Assembly (NCBI RefSeq): GCF_019468565.1
Contig: NZ_CP080522.1
Span: 1 to 64,000, forward strand
DNA length: 64,000 nt
Reading direction: 5' to 3'
Source of the DNA: Pseudonocardia sp. DSM 110487
Lineage (GTDB): Bacteria; Actinomycetota; Actinomycetes; Mycobacteriales; Pseudonocardiaceae
This document shows positions 14,990-23,193 of the stretch, piece after piece (the stretch's first letter is position 1; each line of letters starts with the position of its first letter). The notes below the pieces were generated by a model. It saw only the letters and a program-made list of their open reading frames with translations, searched no databases and was not told the DNA's origin. The translations under genes and the position numbers were made by a program.

Positions 14990-15279
14990 CGAAGCCGTAT
15001 CGCTGGCAGGACGACCGCCCGCTGGACGGCTGCGAGTTCGCTGCGCGCCTGCGGCCAGGTACCACGGTGTTGAACAGCATGTACCGGTCAGACGCTGATC
15101 CACAGGTCATCAATGTTGCGCATGTCGAGATCAACGGCGACGAGATGGTCACCATCCATGACGTGTCTGGATACGCCGTCACGACCTGCGCGGACCTGTG
15201 CTTGCAGGTCGTCACGAGCGAACTGGCCGACCTGATCGACTTCGTGATGATTGCCGAGCGAGACCGCGACCGTGAGTGA
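14986..15279 (+). CDS. Hypothetical protein, 97 aa
   Basis: Soluble acidic protein with a strand-rich middle and a C-terminal helix. Ribosome site GGGAGCG; overlaps both neighbours by NTGA. Confidence 0.7.
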   Translation: MTKPYRWQDDRPLDGCEFAARLRPGTTVLNSMYRSDADPQVINVAHVEINGDEMVTIHDVSGYAVTTCADLCLQVVTSELADLIDFVMIAERDRDRE

Positions 15280-15437
15280 GGACTGAGGAGCCGCCCGGCC
15301 TCGAGGATCGAGCCACGCCGCACCGCGCCGGCCCCGATCGCTCTCTCTTCTGTTCGTTGCCGGCCTGGCGGCTGTGGCGCCCAGGACTCGCCCGACGGGA
15401 CGGCGACGCACCCGAGAGTAGGCGCGACGCCTCGTAA
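15276..15437 (+). CDS. Possible 53-aa Arg-rich protein
   Basis: GTG start overlaps the stop of 14986-15279 (GTGA). Good GC3; Arg/Pro-rich with a central Trp pair. Followed by a terminator. Confidence 0.5.
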   Translation: MRTEEPPGLEDRATPHRAGPDRSLFCSLPAWRLWRPGLARRDGDAPESRRDAS

Positions 15438-15456
15438 CCTCGGGCCCTACGACCGG

Positions 15457-15498
15457 CCTGGGCTTGACTCCCGGGCACATCGGAGAGCCAAGCCCGGG
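15457..15498. terminator. Hairpin terminator
   Basis: CCTGGGCTTG pairs with CAAGCCCGGG around a 22-nt loop between convergent operons. Confidence 0.55.
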
Positions 15499-15502
15499 CG
15501 GA

Positions 15503-15775
15503 TCACCCGTCGACGTCCAGCTGGACCGGATCCGTCATCATCGCCGCGATGTTCCTGCAGGCGATCGCGTGGCCCTCACGTGCCTCGGCCTCCGTCGTGT
15601 ATCGCTGGATGTCGAACTCCTCGCCCGACGCCGTAAACGTCATCGTCTCGAAGCTCGCCGTCCCGGCGCCGTCGACGTGGTCATCGACCGCCCAGATCGT
15701 GGAGACGCGTGCGAAGCGCTCTGCGTTGGCCGCGTCCACGATCTTCGTGCCGGCAACCTTCACGATCTGCACCAT
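15503..15775 (-). CDS. Hypothetical protein, 90 aa
   Basis: Mixed alpha/beta acidic protein. GGGAGGCGC ribosome site sets ATG 15775. Monocistronic with its own promoter (15823-15851). Function unknown. Confidence 0.7.
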   Translation of the reverse strand: MVQIVKVAGTKIVDAANAERFARVSTIWAVDDHVDGAGTASFETMTFTASGEEFDIQRYTTEAEAREGHAIACRNIAAMMTDPVQLDVDG

Positions 15776-15822
15776 CTCGCGCCTCCCGTCACCACCCCGA
15801 ACACTGTCTCTAACCATAGCGG

Positions 15823-15851
15823 CCTGTCGTCGCACGCGCAACCAGCCCTGC
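15823..15851 (-). promoter_or_regulatory. Octamer-family promoter, variant -35
   Basis: TTGCGC (15846-15851), 17-bp spacer, TATGGT (15823-15828) followed by TAGAGACA. An octamer GCGTGAAG lies a little upstream (15862). Confidence 0.65.
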
Positions 15852-16169
15852 GTTGCACTTAGCGTGAAGACGCGTCGCCAACCTGGCTGGGTTGCCCAGA
15901 CGCTGGTTGCCCAGAGTCCACAAGTCGCCGGGCGGGCCCGCGCCCTTGGAGCGCAGGAGGACACAGGCAGGGGCATCACTGCGATGCAGCGAATCCGTCC
16001 GGGCCGCTCGAGCGGGCAGCAGCCGCGGCGGCCCGGGGTTCGACCGGCAGGGCGCAGGAGCTCCGCCGCGCACGCAACGCTGGATCGGGCCGACCGTATG
16101 TCTGGACACCGCTCGCCCTGAGCGAGACCCCGGCAGCACGCGGAGCCGCACTGCGAGCAAGCGGCGGGT
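15852..16169. other. No confident gene; short direct repeat
   Basis: Near 15888-15915 the segment GGTTGCCCAGA is repeated twice. A minus-strand frame downstream of 16170 is moderately coding for about 60 codons but has no start. Confidence 0.35.
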
Positions 16170-16295
16170 TCAGCCCACGGCCTGACTAGTCGGCTCAGGT
16201 GGCGGCGGCGCGTGGGTCTCGTCCTTGTCCTGCGTGCCGTACAGCAGCGCCAGCGCCAGCAGGATGCCCCCGATGACGGTTCGTTTCGTGATCAC
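16170..16295 (-). CDS. Small single-pass membrane protein, 41 aa
   Basis: Basic start, one Leu/Ala-rich helix (residues about 8-20) and a Pro/Glu-rich tail; may be exported or anchored. GTG start overlaps an upstream frame's TGA; an AGAGGAG ribosome site lies 10 nt before it. Confidence 0.6.
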   Translation of the reverse strand: MITKRTVIGGILLALALLYGTQDKDETHAPPPPEPTSQAVG

Positions 16296-16316
16296 ATTCG
16301 ACTCCTCTTCAGTGTT

Positions 16317-16547
16317 TTAGCGTGAATTACCGGTATTGCCGTAACAACTTCGAGCGTTGCGGGCAGCTCCTGGACTGCTCGGAGCCCACCGACAAGGGCC
16401 ACGGCGTTGCGGCTGCTCGACCGGCTGCCGAGCAGCAGAGCGGGCCTGGTGGGTGAAGCTGGCAAGCGCCCCACTACCGGTCGGCTCGCCCCCGGGGAGC
16501 TCGTTCGTTGTCCTCGACGCCCGCGTCGGCTCACAGGGCCGACACAC
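16317..16547 (-). CDS. Possible 76-aa protein with CxxC
   Basis: Starts two codons after the stop of 16550-16990 with good early GC3 and a C-R-P-C pair, then low-complexity polar sequence. Its stop lies within an octamer-like TTTTAGCG element. An alternative frame (16292-16534) is coupled to 16295. Weak call. Confidence 0.35.
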   Translation of the reverse strand: MCRPCEPTRASRTTNELPGGEPTGSGALASFTHQARSAARQPVEQPQRRGPCRWAPSSPGAARNARSCYGNTGNSR

Positions 16548-16549
16548 GA

Positions 16550-16990
16550 TCAGTTCGGCTCGATGCCGCGCCGGATCGCGTCGAGATAGAGGCTGCGCGC
16601 CTCGCGCTTGATCGTTCCCCACCCGCGGGAGACCTCCCGCTTCGTGTTCGCCTCGACCTCGGCGTAGGTCACAAGCCCGCGGGAGACGATCTGATCAACC
16701 CTCGCCCGGTCGCCTTCACAGCCCTTCGGGGCAAAGAACCACTGCAAGCGTTCGTGCGCGTCCGGGCCAGCTAGCGTGCCAACCGCCCAGTAGAGGTCCC
16801 TCTCGCGTGGTGTCCACCGCTTGTCGAGCCGCCGGGACAGGTCAAAGTTCACCCAGCCGCGGCCGGGGCCCTCGACCCAGACCAGGGTGATCGTGAAGCC
16901 CAGCTTGCGCCGAACGACCGCATGGGCGGCCTCGTGGATGCAGGTCTTCCACAGCTCGGACGAGGTGTTGACCGGGTCATCGAAGAGCAT
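16550..16990 (-). CDS. HEAAH metallopeptidase-like protein, 146 aa
   Basis: HEAAH at residues 19-23, followed by AVV, is the zinc-binding HExxH helix in the same context as M41/FtsH-type peptidase domains (HEAGHAV). The rest is helical, with a possible third ligand in the Asp/Glu-rich segment about residues 70-80. It lacks an ATPase domain, so it is a stand-alone domain of unknown substrate. A similar gene lies at 39965. Confidence 0.6.
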   Translation of the reverse strand: MLFDDPVNTSSELWKTCIHEAAHAVVRRKLGFTITLVWVEGPGRGWVNFDLSRRLDKRWTPRERDLYWAVGTLAGPDAHERLQWFFAPKGCEGDRARVDQIVSRGLVTYAEVEANTKREVSRGWGTIKREARSLYLDAIRRGIEPN

Positions 16991-17066
16991 CGCGACCGCC
17001 GTGGGTCGTTCGGATGCTCCGCCCAGGCCTGCCGATGGCCAGGGCGGCGAGCAGGTCGGCGATCAC
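16977..17066 (-). CDS. Possible 29-aa coupled peptide
   Basis: GTG overlaps the stop of 17063-17449 (GTGA) and the frame ends just inside the start of 16550-16990. Probably links translation of the two genes. Confidence 0.4.
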   Translation of the reverse strand: MIADLLAALAIGRPGRSIRTTHGGRDALR

Positions 17067-17449
17067 GCGTCGTCCAGGAGCGCGCGGATGTCGGCGAGCA
17101 CCGCCTGGACCTGCACATCAGGGCTGCCCTGGTGGGAGCTCAGGTACTCGTACACCCGGTCGATGGCGCCCTGCGCCCCGTCGAACTGGTCGGACAGCTC
17201 GCCGAAGTCCTCGATCGTGATCTCGTCGTGCTCGTCGCAGCGGGTCCAGATCTCCTCCCCGTCCAGCGCGACCGCGGACACCTCCCATTCGCCGTCCGGC
17301 TCGATCCGGAGATGGCCGGCGTTGGTCAGCGGGGGCGCCTGCTCGAGCGCTACCTGCTGCGCCTGGGTGAGCCCTGTGGCGTCAACGGCGAGGGTCGCAC
17401 TCACGGCGTGCGTGAGGAGCACGGCGTATGTCCGTGTTGGGAGTTCCAT
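17063..17449 (-). CDS. Hypothetical acidic protein, 128 aa
   Basis: Acidic alpha/beta protein with an Asp-rich centre; no family recognised. GGAGGCC ribosome site. First gene of a short operon with the HEAAH protein. Confidence 0.7.
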   Translation of the reverse strand: MELPTRTYAVLLTHAVSATLAVDATGLTQAQQVALEQAPPLTNAGHLRIEPDGEWEVSAVALDGEEIWTRCDEHDEITIEDFGELSDQFDGAQGAIDRVYEYLSSHQGSPDVQVQAVLADIRALLDDA

Positions 17450-17481
17450 GAGGCCTCCGGAGATCGCACCTGGTGCCCAGC

Positions 17482-17515
17482 ACGCTAGCGCGTAGACGTT
17501 TTCACGTCAAAACGT
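17482..17515 (-). promoter_or_regulatory. Octamer-family promoter
   Basis: TTGACG (17505-17510), 17-bp spacer, TAGCGT (17482-17487). ACGTTTTCACGTCAAAACGT here places octamers on both strands, making a palindrome over the -35. Confidence 0.8.
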
Positions 17516-17675
17516 GCGATGTGACGTCGGATAATCCTTGACACAGGCAGGGAGGGTCCACCGGAGAGTGGTTGCCGCTGCCCCATGTTGGCCGGGCGGC
17601 AGCTCGACTCGGGCGGCGCTCTGCCGTTCGCGCCGCGGCGCCCCTTGCGTCCCCGCCGGCGCCGAGTCCGCAGCC

Positions 17676-18422
17676 CTACTCTGCGCTGGCACCCGGGCGC
17701 GCGGAGACGATCTCTGGGATGCCGAGGCGGGCGAGGCCGGCGGCCAACTCGTCTGGGTCGATCGTGCCGATGCTGCTCTTGCGTCCGTCGCGGGTGCGTC
17801 GGCTCCTCCCCCAGTTGACCGCGGCGCCGCCCAGGCGGCGATCACGCCCGGCGTTGTGGGGTACCTGGCCGGTGATCGTCCAGTGGACGTCGTCGATCAC
17901 GTGCCGGATCAGCAGGATGGTGGCGTGCGGCCGGGCGTCGACGGTGATCCGCTCGACGCCCAGGCTGCGCGCCCACAGCAGCAACAGCCCCGGCTCGGCT
18001 GAGCTGACGACGAATCGGGCCTCGAGCAGCCGTCCCGGGATATCCCGCCATCCGACGTCGATCCGGTGAGCTGGCAGGCCGAGCTTGGTGAGCCGTGCGA
18101 GAACGTTGGCCGTCGCGTTCCGGATCTGCTCGGCCTGCAGCGTCGCGGTGGCCGAGACCGGCTGTGGCGTGGCGCGCGGCGGGGCCAGTCGGTCGGCGCG
18201 GCAGCTGTCGTGCTCGAAGTCGTCCGGGTCGGGAGCCCACGCTTCGGCGCGGGCCGCCGTTTCCCGTCGAAGCTCGTCCCAGGTACGGGTCTCCCCCAGC
18301 GGCGAGAACGCCGCGGTGAACGTCCGCTGCCGGACAGAAATGCCATGACAGGTCGGGCAGGTGCCCGACCTCTTCGCGAGCACCGACGGACCAGCATCGG
18401 CGCGGATCCACCTCGTCGTCAT
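17676..18422 (-). CDS. Hypothetical protein with N-terminal zinc knuckle, 248 aa
   Basis: C-P-T-C near residues 22-25 begins a possible zinc site; an acidic spacer and a C-terminal alpha/beta domain (residues about 100-220) follow. Ribosome site GGGGGAG; start overlaps 18419 stop (ATGA). Family unknown. Confidence 0.7.
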   Translation of the reverse strand: MTTRWIRADAGPSVLAKRSGTCPTCHGISVRQRTFTAAFSPLGETRTWDELRRETAARAEAWAPDPDDFEHDSCRADRLAPPRATPQPVSATATLQAEQIRNATANVLARLTKLGLPAHRIDVGWRDIPGRLLEARFVVSSAEPGLLLLWARSLGVERITVDARPHATILLIRHVIDDVHWTITGQVPHNAGRDRRLGGAAVNWGRSRRTRDGRKSSIGTIDPDELAAGLARLGIPEIVSARPGASAE

Positions 18423-18589
18423 CGGGTCTCCCCCGGCTTGTCTCGGACGTCGTAGCTGACGCTGGCGCCACAGCGGGGATTGGCGCACACCACTTCGATC
18501 TCTTCCTGTCGAGCGTTCAGGTCTGAACGGCTTTCGGTGGTCTGCGGGTGGGTGCATCCGTCGTTCATGACGATCAGGTATCGGCCCAC
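18419..18589 (-). CDS. Small protein with two Cys, 56 aa
   Basis: Contains C-A-N-P-R-C near residues 37-42, a probable zinc knuckle. Start uncertain: GTG 18589, five bases after the upstream stop, is preferred; GTG 18625 or ATG 18568 are alternatives. Confidence 0.6.
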   Translation of the reverse strand: MGRYLIVMNDGCTHPQTTESRSDLNARQEEIEVVCANPRCGASVSYDVRDKPGETR

Positions 18590-18593
18590 GAGC

Positions 18594-18827
18594 TCACCAA
18601 TCCCCGAAGGTGCATACCGGCCCACATCCGCCGGAGAGGTGGCTGGCGCTGGCGAAGTGCTCCCGGATCTCCGCTGACCGCTGGGCGTCCTCCTGAGCCG
18701 CTCGCTGGCGGCGCGAGGGAGCCCAGGTCACCGGCTCGGCGCCGGCGAGTAGCGCGTCGCAGCGCGGACAGCCGGGGGTCTTGCGTCCCCACTTTGGCCC
18801 GCCGCAGGTGTGCTTCGTCGTCGCCAT
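18594..18827 (-). CDS. Small Cys-rich protein, 77 aa
   Basis: C-x11-C-x2-C near the N-terminus and a later Cys pair suggest a zinc ribbon; the middle is helical and basic. Ribosome site GGAGAG; promoter at 18868. First gene of the operon to 17676. Confidence 0.7.
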   Translation of the reverse strand: MATTKHTCGGPKWGRKTPGCPRCDALLAGAEPVTWAPSRRQRAAQEDAQRSAEIREHFASASHLSGGCGPVCTFGDW

Positions 18828-18867
18828 CTCGATCACTCTCCGTCGTCTCGCCCACCTACCGTCTCTC

Positions 18868-18912
18868 ACCTTAGCGAGATAGCGTGGCACCGGCAAGACG
18901 TTAAGACGTGAA
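18868..18912 (-). promoter_or_regulatory. Octamer-family promoter with tandem octamers
   Basis: TTGCCG (18891-18896), 17-bp spacer, TAAGGT (18868-18873). Beyond the -35, octamers ACGTTAAG and ACGTGAAG lie in tandem on the plus strand (18898-18913). Confidence 0.75.
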
Positions 18913-18997
18913 GACGCATCGCCGACCAGCACGGCAAGCCGCAACCCGGTCCAACAGCCACTCCTGTGGCCGGTCAGTGGCCGCGCGAGCGGACGTC

Positions 18998-19010
18998 ATT
19001 ACGGCGTAAT
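18998..19010. promoter_or_regulatory. Candidate parS site 1
   Basis: 13-bp palindrome ATTACGGCGTAAT, 74 bp before parA. One of five copies of ATTACGnCGTAAT, all inside or beside parAB. Confidence 0.7.
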
Positions 19011-19083
19011 GGGCAGGCACGGGTCATCCAAAGCTAACGCGCCAATGCCTGGTTTCGATCATGGACGTTAGTAAGGTTGCCCC

Positions 19084-20355
19084 ATGAGCGTGCCTGCATC
19101 GCCCGGCGACCGCGAGAAGGTCGTCTCGAAGCTGCCGGGGTGGCTCCGGCAGAACCTGAAGATCCGAGCCGCCCAACATGGCATCGAGATACAAACCGCG
19201 GTTGAGCACGGAGTCGAGGCCTGGTGTGCCCTTGCCTCCACCCGCGCACCGGTCGACACGTCCGGGGCCGACCCGTTCTCGACGTTCCTCCCCGCCGGCC
19301 AGTGGGACCACTTCCGGGCGGTCGCGAGCCAACGTGGCGTGTCGTTGATCCAAGGCCTCGCCCAGTCCGTGCAGCTCTGGCTGGACACCCACCCGGTTTC
19401 CGAGGCTGAGCGGCCGGCGTTCCCCCGGCGGGTCGTCGTCTGTAATCAGAAGGGCGGGGTGGGCAAAACCTCCATCGCCGCGGGCACTGGCGAAGCGCTG
19501 GCCGAGGATCCGGAACGGCTGTTCCCAGTGCGGATGGCGAAGCAACTCATCCAGGCGCTGCGCGCCTCGGACAGTGACTCGGACGGGGCGGATGGCGGCC
19601 AGGACGACGACCTGTTGGGAGTGGAGAAGCTGCCCGGCCTCGGCAGGCGGGTCTTGCTGGTCGACTTCGACCCGCAATGCCACATGACCCAGCAGCTGGG
19701 CGCCACTCCCCTACCGATCGGCGGCGACAGCCTCACCAAGCACATGGGCGGCACTCCCGAGGGCAAGCTCAGCGACCTGATCGTCGCGATCGACGAGGAG
19801 ACGTTCGGAGACCGCCTGCACCTGCTGCCAGCGTGCCACGACGCCTTTCTTCTCGACGTCAAGCTCGCGTCAGTTCGTGCGCGCGAGGCCGCGCTCGAGC
19901 GGGCGCTCGCCCCGCTGGAGGACGATTACGACGTAATCCTTGTCGACTGCCCGCCCAGCCTCGGGATGAGCATGGACGCAGCGGCCTACTACGGGCGCCG
20001 GCGCGAGGGAGAGGAACCTGGCCGGTCGGGCATGCTGATCGTCGTCCAGGCCGAGGACAGCTCCGCCGACGCGTACGAGTTGCTCACCCAGCAGATCGAG
20101 GATCTGCGCGGCGACCTGAATCTGGAGCTCGACTACCTCGGCATCGTGGTCAACCTGTACGACGCGCGGCGGGGCTTCATCGCGACGTCCTCGCTCAAGG
20201 GGTGGATCGCGATCGAGGATCCGAGGGTGGTGGGGTTGGTCGGCGATCTGAAGGAGCAGAAGGAGGCAGTGCGGATGAAGCGTCCCCTTCTGTCGTACGC
20301 CCCGCGCAGCGAGCAGTCGGTCGCGATGCGCGCCCTTGCCCGGGAGCTGCGATGA
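19084..20355 (+). CDS. parA: ParA-family partition ATPase
   Basis: 423 residues. Walker A KGGVGKTS at 123-130 after a V-V-V-C-N-Q strand, Walker A' VDFDPQ, and DVILVDCPPS for Walker B mark a ParA ATPase. The first 110 residues are not ATPase: two similar segments (about 19-50 and 73-102) look like ribbon-helix-helix DNA-binding units, as in type Ia ParA proteins that repress their own operon. An insertion (about 150-190) follows Walker A. The -10 TAAGGT lies 6 nt before the ATG, so the mRNA is probably near-leaderless. Coupled to parB by ATGA. Confidence 0.9.
   Translation: MSVPASPGDREKVVSKLPGWLRQNLKIRAAQHGIEIQTAVEHGVEAWCALASTRAPVDTSGADPFSTFLPAGQWDHFRAVASQRGVSLIQGLAQSVQLWLDTHPVSEAERPAFPRRVVVCNQKGGVGKTSIAAGTGEALAEDPERLFPVRMAKQLIQALRASDSDSDGADGGQDDDLLGVEKLPGLGRRVLLVDFDPQCHMTQQLGATPLPIGGDSLTKHMGGTPEGKLSDLIVAIDEETFGDRLHLLPACHDAFLLDVKLASVRAREAALERALAPLEDDYDVILVDCPPSLGMSMDAAAYYGRRREGEEPGRSGMLIVVQAEDSSADAYELLTQQIEDLRGDLNLELDYLGIVVNLYDARRGFIATSSLKGWIAIEDPRVVGLVGDLKEQKEAVRMKRPLLSYAPRSEQSVAMRALARELR
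19925..19937. promoter_or_regulatory. Candidate parS site 2 (inside parA)
   Basis: ATTACGACGTAAT within the parA coding sequence; conserved exactly despite coding constraint. Confidence 0.65.
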
Positions 20356-21437
20356 CCAAGCGTGATCTACTCGGATCCGGACGGTTCGGCGGCACACAGG
20401 GCGTGAGCGCTCGACGCGCCGCGATGGCCGCTATCACGACGGTGCCGACCGACGGTGTCGCACCGCCCACCAAGCTCCCGGTCAACCGGATCAGCCTGAA
20501 TCCGGACAACCCCCGCTCGAGCATGGGCGACCTCACCGAGATGGCCGGGAGTCTGAGGGACCACGGGCAGAAGGCCGCGGTCACGGTGATGAACCGGGAC
20601 GCGTACGTTGCCGCGAACCCGACCCGCGAGGCCGAGCTCGAGCCGGACACCACCCATGTCGCGATCGACGGAAGCAGCCGGGTCGCCGCCGCCCGCGAGG
20701 CCGGGCTGGAAGAGCTGCGGGTGATGGTCGACGACGAGCAGGGGTCCACCGCGGAGGAGATCCTCGAGTCCGCGCTCGTCGCGAACATCCACCGCCGGGA
20801 CCTGTCCGAGCTCGACGAGGCGCGGGCGCTCGGCCGCCTGCTGACCATTCACAGGACCCAGGCCGCGCTCGCCGAGCGCCTGCATCGGTCCCAAGGCTGG
20901 GTTTCGCAACGGCTGGCCCTGCTGAACCTCACTCCTGAGCTGCAGCAGCGGATCGGCCACGAGCCGATCGACCTCCTGCGCGCCGTCGGGAACAAGCCGC
21001 CCGATCAGCAGGTGCAACTGCTGGAAGAGCTGAAGCGGCAACGCGCCGAGGACGAGACCGCGAAGGCCGCCGCAAAGCAGGACCGGCGGGCCGCTGAGGC
21101 CGGCGACGGACAGGGGAGCGATTACGACGTAATGAAGGACCCGCCCGATCCGGTCGAGCCGGCGAGCGGGCCGACAGCGGAACGGCGGGCGGCGAAGCGG
21201 CCGCAAGGCCAGGGGAGTGGAGAGGAACCAGCGCCGTCCGGGACACGGTCTAACGGACGCAGCGCGGCGCCCCGCCGTCCGGACACCGATGCCCCGACGA
21301 TCGCCCGCCAGCTGGCGGGCGAGCTGACCGATGAGGTGTTCTTCGAGCTCGTCGGCCTGTTGTACCGCCTGGCCGAAGACCGTGATCCGCAGAGGTTCGC
21401 ACAGGTGCTGCGCGAGGCCACAGAGGAGGCGCGCTGA
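20352..21437 (+). CDS. parB: ParB-family centromere-binding protein
   Basis: 361 residues. The N-terminal ParB domain (about 40-150) includes a conserved N-P-D-N-P-R motif, DGSSRVAAAREAG in place of the usual GERR box, and NIHRRDLS. A helix-turn-helix follows (about 175-195, AALAERLHRSQGWVSQRL). The tail is charged and disordered before a C-terminal helical dimer region (about 305-361). Start overlaps parA as ATGA. It probably binds the nearby ATTACGnCGTAAT sites and stimulates ParA. Confidence 0.88.
   Translation: MTKRDLLGSGRFGGTQGVSARRAAMAAITTVPTDGVAPPTKLPVNRISLNPDNPRSSMGDLTEMAGSLRDHGQKAAVTVMNRDAYVAANPTREAELEPDTTHVAIDGSSRVAAAREAGLEELRVMVDDEQGSTAEEILESALVANIHRRDLSELDEARALGRLLTIHRTQAALAERLHRSQGWVSQRLALLNLTPELQQRIGHEPIDLLRAVGNKPPDQQVQLLEELKRQRAEDETAKAAAKQDRRAAEAGDGQGSDYDVMKDPPDPVEPASGPTAERRAAKRPQGQGSGEEPAPSGTRSNGRSAAPRRPDTDAPTIARQLAGELTDEVFFELVGLLYRLAEDRDPQRFAQVLREATEEAR
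21121..21133. promoter_or_regulatory. Candidate parS site 3 (inside parB)
   Basis: ATTACGACGTAAT within the linker-coding part of parB. Confidence 0.65.
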
Positions 21438-21502
21438 CAGTCGTCAGCGGGACGAAGGGCGCCGTCTTCGCGGTTAGTGACGCTGGCGGCAGGGGAGGGG
21501 TG

Positions 21503-21515
21503 ATTACGACGTAAT
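21503..21515. promoter_or_regulatory. Candidate parS site 4
   Basis: ATTACGACGTAAT, 66 bp after parB in non-coding DNA. Confidence 0.7.
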
Positions 21516-21584
21516 GACCCGCTCCGGGCATCGGCCGAGCCAGATCAGCGAGTGCCGGCGACGGGCGCCGAGGGATCCCGATTG

Positions 21585-21597
21585 ATTACGCCGTAAT
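21585..21597. promoter_or_regulatory. Candidate parS site 5
   Basis: ATTACGCCGTAAT, 82 bp beyond site 4; the central base varies while both arms are kept. Confidence 0.7.
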
Positions 21598-21674
21598 GGC
21601 ACCGCGCTTCGGCGGGCACTCGCCGGCGGACGCTCAACCACGGGCCACCAAGCGTCGTGCTCACCTCCTCGGCG

Positions 21675-22139
21675 TCACCGGCAATCACGGCTTCCCGCCT
21701 GGAGAGCCTTGAGATCCTCGTCGACGTACCGCTGGTAGAGCGTCGTGCCCGCCGGGTCGACGACCATGAACGGCAGCATCACCTGCTCCAACGTCACCAT
21801 CGCGGTCTGCACGATCGCGAGTTGTACCTCGAGCCAGTCCTTGGCCACTCGCCACGCGACTCGCTCCGCGTGCTCGGGAGTGGCGTGCGCGCGCTTCACC
21901 TGGCCTGCCGACCACTGGCGGTCGAGGATCTTCTGCACCGGCACGACATCCACGGGAAGGGTGAAGGCGCGCAGCCCGTGCGGGCCGGCGATCTGGAAGC
22001 TCAACCCGGTCGGCCTGCCGTCCGCATACTGCACGACCACGGCGCTCGCACCATGCCGGGCCAGCTCCTCCTGCATCTGCGCGACCGTGCGCGAGGTCGG
22101 GACGGTCGTCGTGTAGTTGAGCAGCCGCCGTTCGGCCAT
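21675..22139 (-). CDS. Hypothetical protein, 154 aa
   Basis: Alpha/beta protein with an N-terminal strand, a GAS-x-V-V-V-Q-Y-x-D-G-R segment (about 30-42) and a C-terminal helix. Ribosome site GGGAGGCG sets ATG 22139. Last gene of the operon from 23055. Family unknown. Confidence 0.7.
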   Translation of the reverse strand: MAERRLLNYTTTVPTSRTVAQMQEELARHGASAVVVQYADGRPTGLSFQIAGPHGLRAFTLPVDVVPVQKILDRQWSAGQVKRAHATPEHAERVAWRVAKDWLEVQLAIVQTAMVTLEQVMLPFMVVDPAGTTLYQRYVDEDLKALQAGSRDCR

Positions 22140-22231
22140 CACGCCTCCCTAGGTGAGCAGCGGGCGACCTCGTGCGAACCATCCTGCAGGACGTCGCCCG
22201 AGCGAGACGCGTCCCTCGCCGGGGGGCTCAC
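22139..22231 (-). CDS. Possible 30-aa coupled peptide
   Basis: GTG overlaps the upstream stop (GTGA) and its own stop overlaps the next start (TGATG). Good GC3; function unknown. Confidence 0.45.
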   Translation of the reverse strand: MSPPARDASRSGDVLQDGSHEVARCSPREA

Positions 22232-22470
22232 CGAATCGGCTCGATGTCCGGTCGTGACTTCCAGCCCGCGCCACGGTCATCGACCTTGCGCCGACAGCAG
22301 GGTGACGTCCACATCGTGCAGTCCAGGTAGCGGCCGGTGATGGTGACCGTGCCGAGGTCGTAGATCCGCCAGCAGTGCGTGCATCGCACGGGCGAGGTCA
22401 TGTCCGCGAGCGCCTCACGGCCGAGTTCGTCGATGAGCCAGCCGTACTTGTCGAAGCGCCTCATCACCAT
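22228..22470 (-). CDS. Zinc-ribbon-like protein, 80 aa
   Basis: C-T-H-C near residue 30 and C-x5-C-C near residue 52 suggest a zinc ribbon around a strand-rich core. Start among ATG 22470, GTG 22467 and ATG 22464; overlaps the upstream stop in each case. Confidence 0.65.
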   Translation of the reverse strand: MVMRRFDKYGWLIDELGREALADMTSPVRCTHCWRIYDLGTVTITGRYLDCTMWTSPCCRRKVDDRGAGWKSRPDIEPIR

Positions 22471-22679
22471 CGATCCCACCGCTTCCCGGGCCGCTTCGAC
22501 CCGTCGTTGCCGGTGTACCGCAGGATGTATCGGCGTGCGCGACACGCGCAGAACTCGATCATCCCGAGTGTGCCCACGGTGGAACGCGGCGGCTGGTGGG
22601 TGCACGGCTTCCTCGGCGGCGCGCCGCATACGCACCGGTCACCGGGTGCGAGTAGCCGTAGGCAGCTGTCGCACACCAT
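22464..22679 (-). CDS. Cys-rich zinc-finger protein, 71 aa
   Basis: Nine or more Cys including C-D-S-C at the N-terminus and C-V-C-G, with a basic C-terminal tail. Compact multi-zinc protein of unknown target. Ribosome site GGAAGGCA. Confidence 0.65.
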   Translation of the reverse strand: MVCDSCLRLLAPGDRCVCGAPPRKPCTHQPPRSTVGTLGMIEFCACRARRYILRYTGNDGSKRPGKRWDRW

Positions 22680-22912
22680 CAGTGGAATGCCTTCCAGGGG
22701 CCGGTGAGCACGTTGCGGCCTGCGTCGCTGGTTGGTTCACCGCGCCGCGGATCGCGGGGGAGTCCGGTGGACGGATGCTGGGCCAGTACGGCGCGGCCAG
22801 CTGGAGTGATCCCGTACCGCTCCTGGCTGTACCAGTAGTCGATGACCGCGAGTAGCGCGGCGGCGCGCTCGGCGTTGGTGTGACGTGGATCAGTCGATTC
22901 GACGGCGATCAT
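22679..22912 (-). CDS. Hypothetical protein, 77 aa
   Basis: Helical first half and polar second half, ending in a TGATG overlap with the next gene. GGAGAGGA ribosome site supports ATG 22912. A GTG at 23020 that would suit a leaderless transcript is in frame, but its extension has poor GC3. Confidence 0.65.
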   Translation of the reverse strand: MIAVESTDPRHTNAERAAALLAVIDYWYSQERYGITPAGRAVLAQHPSTGLPRDPRRGEPTSDAGRNVLTGPWKAFH

Positions 22913-23055
22913 GGCGAGTGTCCTCTCCGAACGGGTCGGCTCTGCATCGCGAGGCGAACGATCTGCTCCGCCGCGGCGACGAGCCGCCCGACAATCCGGG
23001 TGACAGCCAGGTCGCCGCACGCAGCAAACGTAGCATCAGTGCAGGCCCATCTCAA
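22909..23055 (-). CDS. Coding-like frame, start unresolved
   Basis: Good GC3 over about 36 codons up to an ATGA overlap with 22912. The promoter (23027-23055) overlaps the only nearby in-frame TTG, so the true start is unclear and must lie between about 23019 and 22950. Helical, Ala/Val-rich. Confidence 0.35.
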   Translation of the reverse strand: MRWACTDATFAACGDLAVTRIVGRLVAAAEQIVRLAMQSRPVRRGHSP

Positions 23056-23070
23056 CGTCTTAACGCCAAA
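23027..23070 (-). promoter_or_regulatory. Octamer-family promoter
   Basis: TTGAGA (23050-23055), 17-bp spacer, TACGTT (23027-23032). Tandem units ACGTCTTA ACGCCAAA ACGT lie over and beyond the -35 on the plus strand. Confidence 0.65.
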
Positions 23071-23193
23071 ACGTGCTAGCGCTAGAGCGGGGTTCCGGTT
23101 CCGCCCCTCGTCCACACCGGTCGCAGGCGCACGTCCCGGAGGCCCGCCGTCGGCGACTCAACCGCCACCAGCGCACACGATCTGCACCCTCGG

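Noticed and set aside
21121..21597. Palindromes read as a CRISPR-like array
   Set aside because: Spacing is irregular, copies are 13 bp palindromes and two lie within coding sequence; centromere sites fit better.
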